DNA of 64,000 nucleotides from Serratia plymuthica NBRC 102599 (GCF_001590925.1 NZ_BCTU01000005.1:124001-188000), one strand, 5' to 3'; counted from the first letter of the stretch, positions 17,327-25,808 are shown. Notes: generated from the letters alone by a model not told the origin. Translations and numbers: made by a program.

Positions 17327-18070
17327 TTATGCCTGTTTGACCTTGATGCGGTTCATGTTCATGCCGGCGGTCTGAGCTTGTAATGCACCCTGTGCAATCA
17401 AGGCGTACAGACGGAAATTCAAAAAGGTATCCCCCACCGGATAAGGTGAGTTCACCATCGCCTCGCCCACAACCCGCGAACCCTGGGTGTAATCGTCAGG
17501 GCAGGCGTCAAGCAGTTGACGGTCATGAAAATCCTGCGCCTGGCCGCGAACCGCGTTTTCCGCAAAGATTCGTACCGGGGCATTCTCCGCCAGCAGGCGT
17601 TGCCAATCGGCGATAAGCGCCGTTTTGTCTGCCGTCGTCAGCTCACGCCGCCTGATCCACAGCGGTTCCAGCATCTCCGTCGCACACCAGCCGGTGCTCG
17701 GTCGCCCAGTGTGTTCGGTTACGCTAACGACAAAGATCGGGCGTTCGCCAAGCAGCGGCAGCAGTGCACGCAGCATCAGTTGTTCATCGGCATTATCGCC
17801 GACCCACAGGGTCACTTGCCCGGTCACGGCGGCAAGTTGCGCTTTTAACGTCGCCATCCCCGCCTGACTCTCTTCGGAGGTGTCCCACTCAGGTGCGTGA
17901 ACGGATTGGTACAGATCGCGAAACCAGCGGGTTCTGGCCTGCATCGCGACTTCGTCGTCGAGCGCATACAGCGGCCCGAATGACAGCCGGTCGGGAAAAT
18001 CCAGTACGTCTTCTCCCGGGTAAGCCAGCCGCACACAACTGCCCGACAATGCGATATGCACATCCTTCAT
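17327..18070 (-). CDS. DUF1835/DUF3658-type protein
   Basis: 247 aa soluble protein. The first about 110 residues (VHIALSGSCVRLAYPGEDVLDFPDRLSFGPLYALDDEVAMQARTRWFRDLY...VTLWVGDNADEQLMLRALLPLL) match the DUF1835 layout. The C-terminal part carries an RVVGEAM helical block like the DUF3658 partner domain. GAGGAGAG precedes the ATG at 18070. No catalytic residues are known to me for this family. It stands alone, 109 bases upstream of qnr-side sequence and without an obvious operon partner. Confidence 0.6.
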   Translation of the reverse strand: MKDVHIALSGSCVRLAYPGEDVLDFPDRLSFGPLYALDDEVAMQARTRWFRDLYQSVHAPEWDTSEESQAGMATLKAQLAAVTGQVTLWVGDNADEQLMLRALLPLLGERPIFVVSVTEHTGRPSTGWCATEMLEPLWIRRRELTTADKTALIADWQRLLAENAPVRIFAENAVRGQAQDFHDRQLLDACPDDYTQGSRVVGEAMVNSPYPVGDTFLNFRLYALIAQGALQAQTAGMNMNRIKVKQA

Positions 18071-18178
18071 CAACGCTCTCCTCACGCTCTTTCTTAAGAT
18101 AATCCTGAGGTCGATTTTACAACTTTTCCCGTTTCGCTCTATGACAAACAATCCGAATCTGCCGGACAAAAAGCAAAA

Positions 18179-18199
18179 AACCGCCCAGAGGGGGCGGTT
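18179..18199 (-). terminator. Terminator of the 70-aa gene
   Basis: AACCGCCC/GGGCGGTT stem; TTTTTTGC follows on the minus strand, just past the stop at 18219. Confidence 0.85.
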
Positions 18200-18218
18200 G
18201 ATGATCGGCGGCAGGCGC

Positions 18219-18431
18219 TTACTTCAAGGCTTCCTGTATGGCATCCGCCATGGGGCCAATGTGCTTTTCGGCAGCTTTCAGTTGAAAATCCACGCCGTTG
18301 CCGTCGTTGGTATCGGACAAGGTGGCCTTGATCAGCTCCAGCGCCGCCTGCACGGCCACTAGCCTTTTATGCTGCTCGTCCGTGACGGGTTTGGAGCTCA
18401 TCGTCGCCGGGTAGTATTGCTCTAACATCAT
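18219..18431 (-). CDS. Small hypothetical protein, 70 aa
   Basis: Unrecognised. 70 aa, helical and soluble-looking, with a central amphipathic run (DEQHKRLVAVQAALELIKATLSD) and an acidic-basic C-terminal helix (FQLKAAEKHIGPMADAIQEALK). AAGGAGAG lies just upstream of two adjacent ATG codons (18431, 18428), and a terminator follows, so it is a real monocistronic gene. No transmembrane segment or signal. Function cannot be inferred. Confidence 0.65.
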   Translation of the reverse strand: MMLEQYYPATMSSKPVTDEQHKRLVAVQAALELIKATLSDTNDGNGVDFQLKAAEKHIGPMADAIQEALK

Positions 18432-18581
18432 TCTCTCCTTGTGATTGGGCCAACCCCTACCCTATCAGTCTTTCCCCCCTTTCTCTAATGAGGCAGATCA
18501 CTGTATCGTCCCTCTGGCGTCTGGGTGGTGAAAAAGCGAACTAAAATGATGTCGCCGAGGCTCCACCTCGCTTGCGGGGCT

Positions 18582-19754
18582 TTAGCGAAACTCAACCCAA
18601 CTGGCGCCGGCATCGGCGGAACGCACGCAGTTTTCGACCCAACGCACGCCCATCGCCCCGGCATGCACGTCGGGGTACCAGAAATCTGCCAGGAAAGCCT
18701 CGTCCCGCCGGTCGGTGGCGTCCATCGCCAGCGCAAAACGTCGGTACAGATTTGACCAAGCTTCAAACAGCCCCTCGGGATGACCGCCGCCAATCCTGTC
18801 GTCCGCCAACGCGGCGTGATCCAGGTAAGGCATGCCGCGCTCCAGAATGCGCACCGGCTCGCCCTGCACTTCAAAACGCAATTGGTTAGGCTGTTCGTCC
18901 CACCATTCCAGGCTGGCCTTCTCGCCGACGATGCGCACCTTCTGGCCGTGCATCGAGCCGCTGTTGACCGCCGAACACCACATTGAACCGACCGCGCCGT
19001 TGTCGTATTCCATCAACACGTAGGCATTGTCTTCCAGCGGCGCACGGGTTTTGACAAAGCTCTGGCGGCTGCACATCAGGCGTTTGATCTTCAATTGCGG
19101 CACCATGGTTTCCGCCAGGAACAGCGGATGGGTAGCCAAATCGCCCAAGACATAGCTGGGGCCGACAAAACGCGGATCCACCCGCCAGCGCGTGCTGGGG
19201 TTCTCTTGCTCTACTGGCGCGGCGTGGAACCCGTGAGAGAACTGCATGTTGATAATGCGAATGTCGCCCAGCAGGCCGTCGGCGATCATCTGGCGGGCCT
19301 GCAAAATCAACTGGTGGCCGGAATAGCCGTAGGTGACACCGATAATTTTATGCCGCCTTTGACTCAATTCGACCAGCCTTTGCGCCTCTTCGGCGGTAAA
19401 GCACAGCGGTTTTTCGCACACCACGTGCAGACCCGCTTCCAGCGCCGCTTGGCAAATAGCAAAGTGGGTGTTGTTTGGCGTGGCAATGGAAACCGCCTCG
19501 ATACCCTCCGCCCTGGCGGCTTCTTCCCGAAACAGCGTGGCGTAATCCGGGTAACAGCGGTCCGCTGCCACTCCCAGGCTTTGCCCAAAACTGCGCCCGC
19601 GCGATACGTCGATATCGAACGCGCCGGCCAACAGAGTGAAAGTGCCGTCGCGCAGCGCCGCAGAACGGTGGATATAACCGATTTGGCTGGTGCCGCCGCC
19701 GCCGACCATGCCCCAACGCAGGGATCGTTCCAGAGGTTTAATGCCGTTGATCAT
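18582..19754 (-). CDS. Gfo/Idh/MocA-family oxidoreductase
   Basis: 390 aa NAD(P)-dependent dehydrogenase for sugars or polyols. It has an N-terminal Rossmann fold (LRWGMVGGGGTSQIGYIHRSA), the EKP motif (HVVCEKPLCFTAEEAQRL) with the catalytic Lys near residue 115, and a C-terminal alpha/beta domain. GGGAG is 8 bases before the ATG; a GTG three bases earlier is an alternative. It lies 14 bases after the epimerase gene on the same strand, so the two form an operon. With the LacI regulator upstream this suggests catabolism of an inositol-like or rare sugar; the substrate is not known. Confidence 0.88.
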   Translation of the reverse strand: MINGIKPLERSLRWGMVGGGGTSQIGYIHRSAALRDGTFTLLAGAFDIDVSRGRSFGQSLGVAADRCYPDYATLFREEAARAEGIEAVSIATPNNTHFAICQAALEAGLHVVCEKPLCFTAEEAQRLVELSQRRHKIIGVTYGYSGHQLILQARQMIADGLLGDIRIINMQFSHGFHAAPVEQENPSTRWRVDPRFVGPSYVLGDLATHPLFLAETMVPQLKIKRLMCSRQSFVKTRAPLEDNAYVLMEYDNGAVGSMWCSAVNSGSMHGQKVRIVGEKASLEWWDEQPNQLRFEVQGEPVRILERGMPYLDHAALADDRIGGGHPEGLFEAWSNLYRRFALAMDATDRRDEAFLADFWYPDVHAGAMGVRWVENCVRSADAGASWVEFR

Positions 19755-19768
19755 CACGTTTCTCCCGA

Positions 19769-20692
19769 TTAAAAACCGACGGTTCGTAAATAATTGAGGC
19801 TTTCCGTTACGTCGCGCAGGCTGCCCTGCACCTGACGCGGATCCCGTTCCTGCTCAATGGTGATCCAGCCCTGATAGCCGCGTGCTGCCAATAATTCGCG
19901 CACGGCTGGATAATCAATTGCACCCTGCCCCAGTGGGCACATCACCCCTTGTGCGCAAGCGGTAAAGAAATCCAGCCCGCGTTTCAGCACGTCATTGAAC
20001 ACCTGCGGGTTAACATCCTTGAAGTGCAGGTAATCAATCCGGGAGAAATAGCGTTCGAGCCAGATGACCGGGTCCATACCGGAGTAATACAGGTGCCCGG
20101 TGTCCAGGCATAATCCGGCGGTTTGGTGCGGAATTTGGTTGACCAACAGCTCGATTTCATCGGCGAACTCGATACAGCCGCCGGCATGCGGATGGATCAC
20201 CGGCCTGACGCCATATTCCTGCCAGGCAATCTCGCTGACCGTTTTGATGTGGCCGATCATCCGGTTCCAGTCGTCTGGCGCCAGCCGCGGTGCCTGCGAT
20301 GATTGCCCGGCGAACCTGGCCCGCTGTGGATTGCCGAAGTCGATTATCACCAGATACGGCGGCGAGAAATGGCCTTCGCAAATGGGATGAGCCTTGGGCG
20401 CCTGCGACAAATTGCGACAAATGCTATGGGTCAGCGTCAGGATGTGCGCGAAGTTCTGCTCGCTGGCCAGATCGTCAAAAATGGTGCCGGCCACCAGCGA
20501 CAATTGGTGGTGGTGCAACGCTGCGGTCAGGGCCGCGGCCTCGATTGGCAGGTAGCCCCACGGCCCCAGTTCAATGCTGTGATAGCCTGCTGCGTTCGCC
20601 TCCTGTAGCACTTGGGCGTAAGGGGGAAGATAAGGATTTTGGGGATCATCCACACCCCAACTGCAGGGGGCATTGGCGATAGGCAAGGTCAT
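19769..20692 (-). CDS. Sugar phosphate isomerase/epimerase (TIM barrel, IolE/IolI-like)
   Basis: 307 aa AP-endonuclease-2-type TIM barrel. The start MTLPIANAPCSWGVDDPQNPYLPPYAQVL is typical of IolE/inosose dehydratase relatives. Metal-ligand type residues appear in HPHAGG (near 168), LDTGH (near 196) and YLHFKDV (near 220), with ITIEQERD at the C-terminal end. It may isomerise, epimerise or dehydrate a keto-sugar or inosose. It is the first gene of the two-gene operon, with a 200-bp upstream region containing a candidate LacI-type operator. Confidence 0.85.
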   Translation of the reverse strand: MTLPIANAPCSWGVDDPQNPYLPPYAQVLQEANAAGYHSIELGPWGYLPIEAAALTAALHHHQLSLVAGTIFDDLASEQNFAHILTLTHSICRNLSQAPKAHPICEGHFSPPYLVIIDFGNPQRARFAGQSSQAPRLAPDDWNRMIGHIKTVSEIAWQEYGVRPVIHPHAGGCIEFADEIELLVNQIPHQTAGLCLDTGHLYYSGMDPVIWLERYFSRIDYLHFKDVNPQVFNDVLKRGLDFFTACAQGVMCPLGQGAIDYPAVRELLAARGYQGWITIEQERDPRQVQGSLRDVTESLNYLRTVGF

Positions 20693-20805
20693 TTTTCATT
20701 CCGTTTCGAGGTGGGTGTGACGCCAGTATCAAACAAATATTTCGAAACCATCAATGATGAAACTTTCATTTTTTGATGAAGATCGCGTTAAATTTGATAG
20801 TTAAA

Positions 20806-20824
20806 ATGATAGTTTTTTATCAAA
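20806..20824. promoter_or_regulatory. Candidate LacI-type operator upstream of the epimerase operon
   Basis: Read on the minus strand this is TTTGATAAAAAACTATCAT, with TGATA and TATCA as inverted arms. Nearly the same 18-mer occurs upstream of the LacI regulator at 21951. A further TGATAG half-site lies at 20795-20800. Confidence 0.6.
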
Positions 20825-20894
20825 CGCAGGCAAGCCGTAACCTGTGAGGTATCGGCGGTAATTCAGGGGAAACGGCCCGCAAGGGGGCCGGCGA

Positions 20895-21932
20895 TCAGAT
20901 ATTTTCTTTGGTGATCAGATCAAAGCGGTTAATGATCTGCATAAAACCGGGGTGTTCTCCGCCGACGGCGGCGACAAAGGTGTTGATGACCGACGCGGCG
21001 AATTCATGAATACGGTGCGTCAACATCAGATCCAGCGTGCCGTCGATCAACGCCATCTCCGCGTTTTCCACAGGGCCATGACAAACCAGCATCACGTCGT
21101 GCTGCCTGCCGCTCTCCCGCAACGCGGCGATAATCCCTTCCACGCCGCCGCAGGGCGCATACAACGCCACCAATTCGGGGTGCTGCGCCAACATGCTCAA
21201 GGTGACCTGTCTGGCGCTCTCGGCCCGTTCATAGCTGCGTAGCGGCTCCAGCACCCGGTGGCCACTCAGGTGTTCGCGCAGGTAAGAGCGAAAGCTGATT
21301 TCGCAGGTTTCCTGGCACAGGAAGCGATTATCGCCGATGATAACCCCGATCTCCCCCTGTTTTCGACACATACGCTCTACCGCCCAGGCAGCGGTGCGAC
21401 CGGCCTGCTGATTATCCAGGCCAACATAACCGGCCCTGCTGTGCACCGACAGATCCGACAGCAGCGTAAACACCTTAACGCCCTGGCGGCTGGCTTCTTC
21501 GACCGCATAACGGATCATCGGGTTATCCAGCGCCACCACCCCCATCACATCCACGCTCTGGCTCAGTTGCGTAATGGCCGCGGCGGTATCGCCTACCGCG
21601 CTGATGTCATGAGAAATGAACTGCGGCGGATGGGCCAGATCGTAGTACGGTGCGGCCTGTTCCAGCAGGCTTTCCGCTAACTGCGCATAGAAAGAATGTT
21701 CGCGTCTCAGCAGGACAAACCCCATTTTGAGCCGCACCGGCGACTGCCCGGCCACCTCAAACAACCGGTGAGACTTTTCGAGGGCAAAGCCCAGTTTTTT
21801 CGCCGCCGCGATAACTTTGCGTTCCGTTTCCGGCCGTACCGCCGCTCGCCGGTTCATCACCCGGTCAACCGTAGCAATGCCGACCCGCGCCTCCCGGGCG
21901 ATGGCGCTCATGGTGGTTTTCTTGCCTGCCAT
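20895..21932 (-). CDS. LacI-family transcriptional regulator
   Basis: 345 aa. The N-terminal LacI helix-turn-helix is KTTMSAIAREARVGIATVDRVMNRRAAVRPETERKVIAAAKKLGF, and a periplasmic-binding-like sensor follows (PVRLKMGFVLLRREHSFY..GVVALDNPMIRYAVEEASRQGVKVFTLLSDL..GYVGLDNQQAGRTAA). GATGAGGAAGAG precedes the ATG at 21932. It lies upstream of, and in the same direction as, the epimerase-dehydrogenase pair. It has a near-identical operator-like sequence in its own promoter, so it probably represses itself and the operon until a sugar ligand binds. Confidence 0.9.
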   Translation of the reverse strand: MAGKKTTMSAIAREARVGIATVDRVMNRRAAVRPETERKVIAAAKKLGFALEKSHRLFEVAGQSPVRLKMGFVLLRREHSFYAQLAESLLEQAAPYYDLAHPPQFISHDISAVGDTAAAITQLSQSVDVMGVVALDNPMIRYAVEEASRQGVKVFTLLSDLSVHSRAGYVGLDNQQAGRTAAWAVERMCRKQGEIGVIIGDNRFLCQETCEISFRSYLREHLSGHRVLEPLRSYERAESARQVTLSMLAQHPELVALYAPCGGVEGIIAALRESGRQHDVMLVCHGPVENAEMALIDGTLDLMLTHRIHEFAASVINTFVAAVGGEHPGFMQIINRFDLITKENI

Positions 21933-21950
21933 ACTCTTCCTCATCATGAA

Positions 21951-21968
21951 TTTGATAAAAACTATCAT
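21951..21968. promoter_or_regulatory. Candidate LacI-type operator upstream of the regulator gene
   Basis: TTTGATAAAAACTATCAT, inverted TGATA/TATCA arms with a 5-bp spacer. It is one base shorter in the spacer than the copy at 20806-20824. The repetition at both promoters suggests autoregulation. Apart from this site, 21969-22236 shows no recognisable feature. Confidence 0.6.
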
Positions 21969-22236
21969 GGTATCGATGACGGAAGAAACCCAGCCAGGGG
22001 TTTTGTGTGATCGGGCGCGTTAATAGCGATTTGAGTCGTTGCGGGGATCTAATATAGGGTGAAGCGCCTGAAGGGCCAGGCGTGATGAAAGACATCCGAT
22101 CTTAGCGGGAGATTCAGCGGCCGGCGTTTAAGCTTATGGATCTCCGCCGTACTTTCCTCGCCCGAACGCAACGTCTGAATAGCGTAATTTTATTTTTTAT
22201 CCGCCGTGTTCGGCATACCCTGGCAAATCACTACAG

Positions 22237-22374
22237 TTATCTTGATGGATATGGCCAATGGTGCTCCAACCCTGACAAGGACAAAGCGCCCGTGACCATC
22301 AGGTAAATCACCAAACCGCCAAAAGCGATCGCAACCATTATCTCAATGAATCTAAGTCGTTTATGCTCAGTCAT
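22237..22374 (-). CDS. Small single-span membrane protein, 45 aa
   Basis: 45 aa: a basic N-terminus (MTEHKRLRFIE), one hydrophobic helix of about 22 residues (IMVAIAFGGLVIYLMVTGAL) and a short C-terminal tail ending HHWPYPSR. The ATG at 22374 has GAGGTAGG upstream at good spacing. By the positive-inside rule the N-terminus would be cytoplasmic. I do not recognise the family. It is divergent from the AI-2E-family permease gene with a 283-bp spacer in which I see no other feature. Confidence 0.6.
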   Translation of the reverse strand: MTEHKRLRFIEIMVAIAFGGLVIYLMVTGALSLSGLEHHWPYPSR

Positions 22375-22657
22375 TTGCCTACCTCTGCGTTTCAGGTGAA
22401 AATACGTTCACCTAAAACGTAGATAACCCGCTCCTTCACATCAAGGAAAACTCACAAAATGAAACACAACCAATAAGATTTATTGATAATTTACACAAAA
22501 ACCCGTGAGCAATCCGGCTTACAGGCTAGAGAAGCTCCGCTCACCAACAATCCACTAACTGTTAAGTCATTGTGATGCTATGGTTTGTTTTTCACTGCTC
22601 GCCAATGTCGGTGAGCGCCAAGATTCACCGGTAAAATCTATCATCAGAGGGACTGCT

Positions 22658-23770
22658 ATGATGTCTAAAGGTATTTCAAAGGGATTCTTTATTCTGATCC
22701 TTTTCATCGTAACTGCCGCTTTTCTGGACGTATTGGGTCCCTACTATTCGTCGGTGCTATGGGCCATCATATTGGCCGTGATTTTCCACCCGTTGAAAAA
22801 CAAGCTTAAACAATATCTTGGCGACCGCAACGGCCTGGTCTCATTGTTAACGTTGCTGGTGATCTGCCTGATTGTGTTCACCCCGTTGGCGATCATCGCT
22901 TCGTCGCTGGCGCTCGAATTCAACGTTCTCTACGAAAAACTGCAGAACAACAATACCCAACTGCCTGCGATGCTGGCCGAAGTGATGCAGCATTTACCCG
23001 GCTGGGCACGGCATTTTCTGGCGGAGCATAACCTCGACAGCGCCGCGGAAATACAAAAGCAGCTTTCCGAAGTGGCGCTCAAGGGCGGGCAATTCCTGGC
23101 GGGCAGCGTATTCCTGATCGGCAAAGGCACGTTCAACTTTGCCGTCGGCTTTGGCATCATGCTCTATCTGCTGTTTTTCCTGCTGAAAGACGGCCCCTAT
23201 CTGGTGACCCTGGCGCTTGAAGCGTTGCCGCTGTCCGAGCACGTTAAACACCACCTGTTCGTGAAGTTCGCCGCCGTGTCCCGCGCTACGGTGAAAGGCA
23301 CCGTGGTGGTGGCGATTGTGCAAGGCGCCCTCGGCGGCCTGGCATTTTACATCACCGGCATCGATGGCAGTTTGCTGTGGGGCGCGCTGATGGCCTTCCT
23401 CTCCATCATCCCCGCCGTCGGTTCCGCCATTATCTGGGTGCCGGCAGCCATCTATTTCTTCGCCACCGGCATGCTGTGGCAAGGGGCATTCCTGGCCGGG
23501 TTCTTCGTGGTGATTATCGGGCTGGTTGACAACATTCTGCGCCCGCTGCTGGTCGGCAAAGACACCAAGATGCCGGATTACCTCATCCTGATTTCCACCT
23601 TGGGCGGCATGGAGATTTACGGCATCAATGGCTTCGTTATCGGCCCGTTGATCGCCGCGTTGTTCATCGCTTGCTGGAATATCCTTTCCGGCCGCGACAG
23701 CGAGGAGACCACCGACGAGATTGATGAAGCCTTTATCGAAGAAGGCAAGAATCACCCTGATGCCGGTTAA
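22658..23770 (+). CDS. AI-2E-family inner-membrane permease
   Basis: 370 aa. It has about seven to eight hydrophobic segments, with the large soluble loop typical of the family near residues 95-140 (NVLYEKLQNNNTQLPAMLAEVMQHLPGWARHFLAEHNLD). The conserved C-terminal half includes VVVAIVQGALGGLAFYITGI and LSIIPAVGSAIIWVPAAIYF. DNILRPLLVGKDTKMPDYLILISTLGG is the family's best-kept block. Start 22658 follows AGAGGGAC. Despite the family name, members include ion or osmolyte exporters, so a link to AI-2 cannot be assumed. The acidic C-terminal tail is cytoplasmic-looking. Confidence 0.85.
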   Translation: MMSKGISKGFFILILFIVTAAFLDVLGPYYSSVLWAIILAVIFHPLKNKLKQYLGDRNGLVSLLTLLVICLIVFTPLAIIASSLALEFNVLYEKLQNNNTQLPAMLAEVMQHLPGWARHFLAEHNLDSAAEIQKQLSEVALKGGQFLAGSVFLIGKGTFNFAVGFGIMLYLLFFLLKDGPYLVTLALEALPLSEHVKHHLFVKFAAVSRATVKGTVVVAIVQGALGGLAFYITGIDGSLLWGALMAFLSIIPAVGSAIIWVPAAIYFFATGMLWQGAFLAGFFVVIIGLVDNILRPLLVGKDTKMPDYLILISTLGGMEIYGINGFVIGPLIAALFIACWNILSGRDSEETTDEIDEAFIEEGKNHPDAG

Positions 23771-23800
23771 GCGGCGTTGAGGCACTGGTTTTGTTAATTC

Positions 23801-23822
23801 CGGGGGCCTGCACAGGCCCCCG
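23801..23822 (+). terminator. Hairpin after the AI-2E permease gene
   Basis: CGGGGGCCTG/CAGGCCCCCG, a perfect 10-bp stem with a 2-base loop. The following ACGTTTACC is only weakly U-rich, so it may act as an mRNA 3' end rather than a strict intrinsic terminator. Confidence 0.6.
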
Positions 23823-23995
23823 ACGTTTACCATCGCGTTACGCCGCCCCCCTTATGCTATCTTTGAGCCTGCTTTGTAACACTCACAGGGAAGACCGTGT
23901 TGAGCCATGCTTATCTTATATGCCACATTAGCCATAATCTTTACTCTGACCCGGCCTAACTAGCGTTGACACGTTTTCCCCTCTCATTCAGGTGC

Positions 23996-24436
23996 TCAGG
24001 GGCGGAATTCCAATATAGGATTTTTCACGGCATCATAAACGGCTGGTGAAGGCGGTTTGGGAAAACGGGCATTTGTGGCCGCCTTTATCGCGGCACGACA
24101 AAGATCAGGGTCACCTTCTTCGGCTCGCGCATTTATAAGCATGCCATCCGGTGCCAGCATAAGTCTTAAAGCGCATCGTTTACCGGCATATAAGCCGGCG
24201 TCTTGAAAATGGCTTTGAATAGCGGATCGTATCTGCATAGCATACTGGCTGGCCTCCGCCCCAGGTTGAGGCGCTGTTTTACCTTCGAAGGCGGCAAACA
24301 TCTCATCGACCCCCTCATCAGACGGCACAGGTTTAATCGCAAAACTCGTCTTCGCACACCCCGTCACCAACAACGCGGCGATAACAAGCGATAATGCCGG
24401 CGCGCAAATCCCAACCCCCAAATGAACTCTCTTCAT
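23996..24436 (-). CDS. Lipoprotein with TolA-like C-terminal domain
   Basis: 146 aa. The signal ends in a lipobox (LLVTGC), so Cys is expected to be lipidated. The rest (AMQIRSAIQSHFQDAGLYAGKRCALRLMLAPDGMLINARAEEGDPDLCRAAIKAATNARFPKPPSPAVYDAVKNPILEFRP) matches the TonB/TolA C-terminal fold with its paired cysteines. This is the type annotated as cell envelope integrity TolA C-terminal protein. AAGGGA precedes the ATG at 24436. TolA C-domains bind colicins, phage g3p and TolB; a free lipoprotein copy could compete for such partners, but that is speculation. Confidence 0.75.
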   Translation of the reverse strand: MKRVHLGVGICAPALSLVIAALLVTGCAKTSFAIKPVPSDEGVDEMFAAFEGKTAPQPGAEASQYAMQIRSAIQSHFQDAGLYAGKRCALRLMLAPDGMLINARAEEGDPDLCRAAIKAATNARFPKPPSPAVYDAVKNPILEFRP

Positions 24437-24570
24437 GATTCCCTTCTTTAATAGAATATCCACAGGAAAGAATAATAAACCAACACAGGCAAATTTAAGC
24501 AGCCTTAGATCACTGTATTGCAAACCTACATTAGGAAAGCGCATACCATCAGGCGTTCGAGGCAGAAGAA

Positions 24571-24594
24571 AAGCCCCGACGGATACCAGGGCTT
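24571..24594 (-). terminator. Likely terminator of the 163-aa secreted protein gene
   Basis: AAGCCC/GGGCTT stem with a 12-base loop. TTCTTCT follows on the minus strand, about 100 bases below the stop at 24698. Confidence 0.45.
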
Positions 24595-24697
24595 GAATGA
24601 CTGCCGGTGACTGTCACTTCAAACCGGGGCGCATTCAGTTTACTCAGGGTAGAATCAAAACTATTGAGTCGCCCTGATGTTTGAGTTTGGCTGTAAA

Positions 24698-25189
24698 TTA
24701 ACTTCCCCACCGTTTATTCGTTGGGTCATTCTCCTTATTCTCTTCCAGAGAAAAAGTGCCATTCTGCTGAGCAATTGCCTCGCCGGTATCAACAATCGCA
24801 TTCTGGATAAACACACCATCACTGCCTTTATCATTCTTAATAAAAGTCAACTGATGAAATGCTGTTTTACTCCCCCAGTCGGCGGACGGCAAGGAAACAA
24901 ATCTTATGGTATAAGTCTGTTCTTGAAATCCACCCTGCAGCACATAGAGTCCATAATGGTCTTCCCCCTGCGAAATGATTTTATAGACGCCGTTATCGTA
25001 GTAATAAATCTCAGCATCAGGGAAAGGTTTTTTCTCATACATCTTGCGATAATGTAGCACCTGCTTGTACGTTGGGTTGCCAAAGCGTGTTTCAAGCTTC
25101 CCATTCACCGTCTTGGTGGTCGCAGCATCCGTATTCGCTGCACTTACCGAAATTAACGCAACCAGCGTCGCTGTCAACATTGTTTTCAT
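24698..25189 (-). CDS. Secreted hypothetical protein, 163 aa
   Basis: Unrecognised. It has a Sec signal peptide (MKTMLTATLVALISVSAANTDA) and a mature beta-rich domain of about 140 aa with many aromatic residues (YKQVLHYRKMYEKKPFPDAEIYYYDNGVYKIISQGEDHYGLYVLQGG). No cysteines remain after the signal, and no membrane segment. It is AT-richer than the neighbouring core genes and lies just outside a fragment of icd, so it may belong to foreign DNA. A periplasmic or secreted binding or inhibitor protein is possible, but nothing specific can be claimed. Confidence 0.6.
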   Translation of the reverse strand: MKTMLTATLVALISVSAANTDAATTKTVNGKLETRFGNPTYKQVLHYRKMYEKKPFPDAEIYYYDNGVYKIISQGEDHYGLYVLQGGFQEQTYTIRFVSLPSADWGSKTAFHQLTFIKNDKGSDGVFIQNAIVDTGEAIAQQNGTFSLEENKENDPTNKRWGS

Positions 25190-25469
25190 ATCATTCGTCC
25201 AAATTCAATTATCCCATCGGGATTCAAAGATAGCCAAAATTAATTACAAGCACAATGAAACAACGGGAAAAAATAATATTAAACTCAATATCACACAATG
25301 CGTTACCTTTAATTTCATCTTGTTACCGTCAAAGCTGAATAGCTCCCATAGCATAAACTCACAGGAAGATAGATAAATACCAATCAAGACAAAAAATAAG
25401 CACGCTAATATTTAATAAAACAAGGATAATAAACGCAATAACAATCATTCGTGGCAACATCGATAAAAA
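25190..25469. other. AT-rich spacer left of the icd fragment
   Basis: 280 bp, very AT-rich with several stop codons in each frame. No gene, tRNA or clear hairpin seen. It lies at the left edge of the presumed icd-associated element. Confidence 0.4.
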
Positions 25470-25563
25470 CGTTCGAAGTCATAGGTCACGGTCTTGGCGG
25501 CGATCGCGCCTTCCATGCCCTTAACAATCAGGTCGGCCGCTTCGAACCAACCCATGTGGCGAA
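25470..25563 (-). pseudogene. Displaced internal fragment of icd (attachment-site-like duplication)
   Basis: About 94 bp align with the intact icd at 28494-28587, differing at roughly 10 positions and keeping the icd frame ([31 protein letters not shown] when translated on the minus strand, in two pieces). Homology stops at the DFER codons on one side and at the preceding L-F-R codons on the other. Phage 21 and e14 of E. coli integrate within icd and leave such duplications. This is best read as the left attachment remnant of an icd-integrated element whose right end is at the intact gene. Confidence 0.85.
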
Positions 25564-25808
25564 ACAGTAGATTACTATTAATAACAAATTTAATTATTTC
25601 TATTTAAACAGTAAGTTCGCATCATTTGACACTGTTTATAACCCCCTTGATTTCAAGAAATGTTTATCGGGTTTTGATAATGCTTTTTTTGCTTCTATAC
25701 ACAGTTATGGGGTGTAGGGATGGGGGGTGAATCCTCTCATGCTGTTCAGAAACCCTTCGAGAAACATCCCCTATACTTACCCTAAATCTGCATCGAAAAG
25801 GGTTGGTT
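25564..25808. other. AT-rich spacer with SRAP promoter side
   Basis: 245 bp between the icd fragment and the broken SRAP gene. It contains AT-rich promoter-like DNA but no LexA box that I can find and no gene. Confidence 0.35.

Noticed and set aside
25190-25469. Search for an integrase or tRNA at the left end of the icd element
   Set aside because: No tyrosine recombinase motif or tRNA is present, so the element is called only from the icd duplication.
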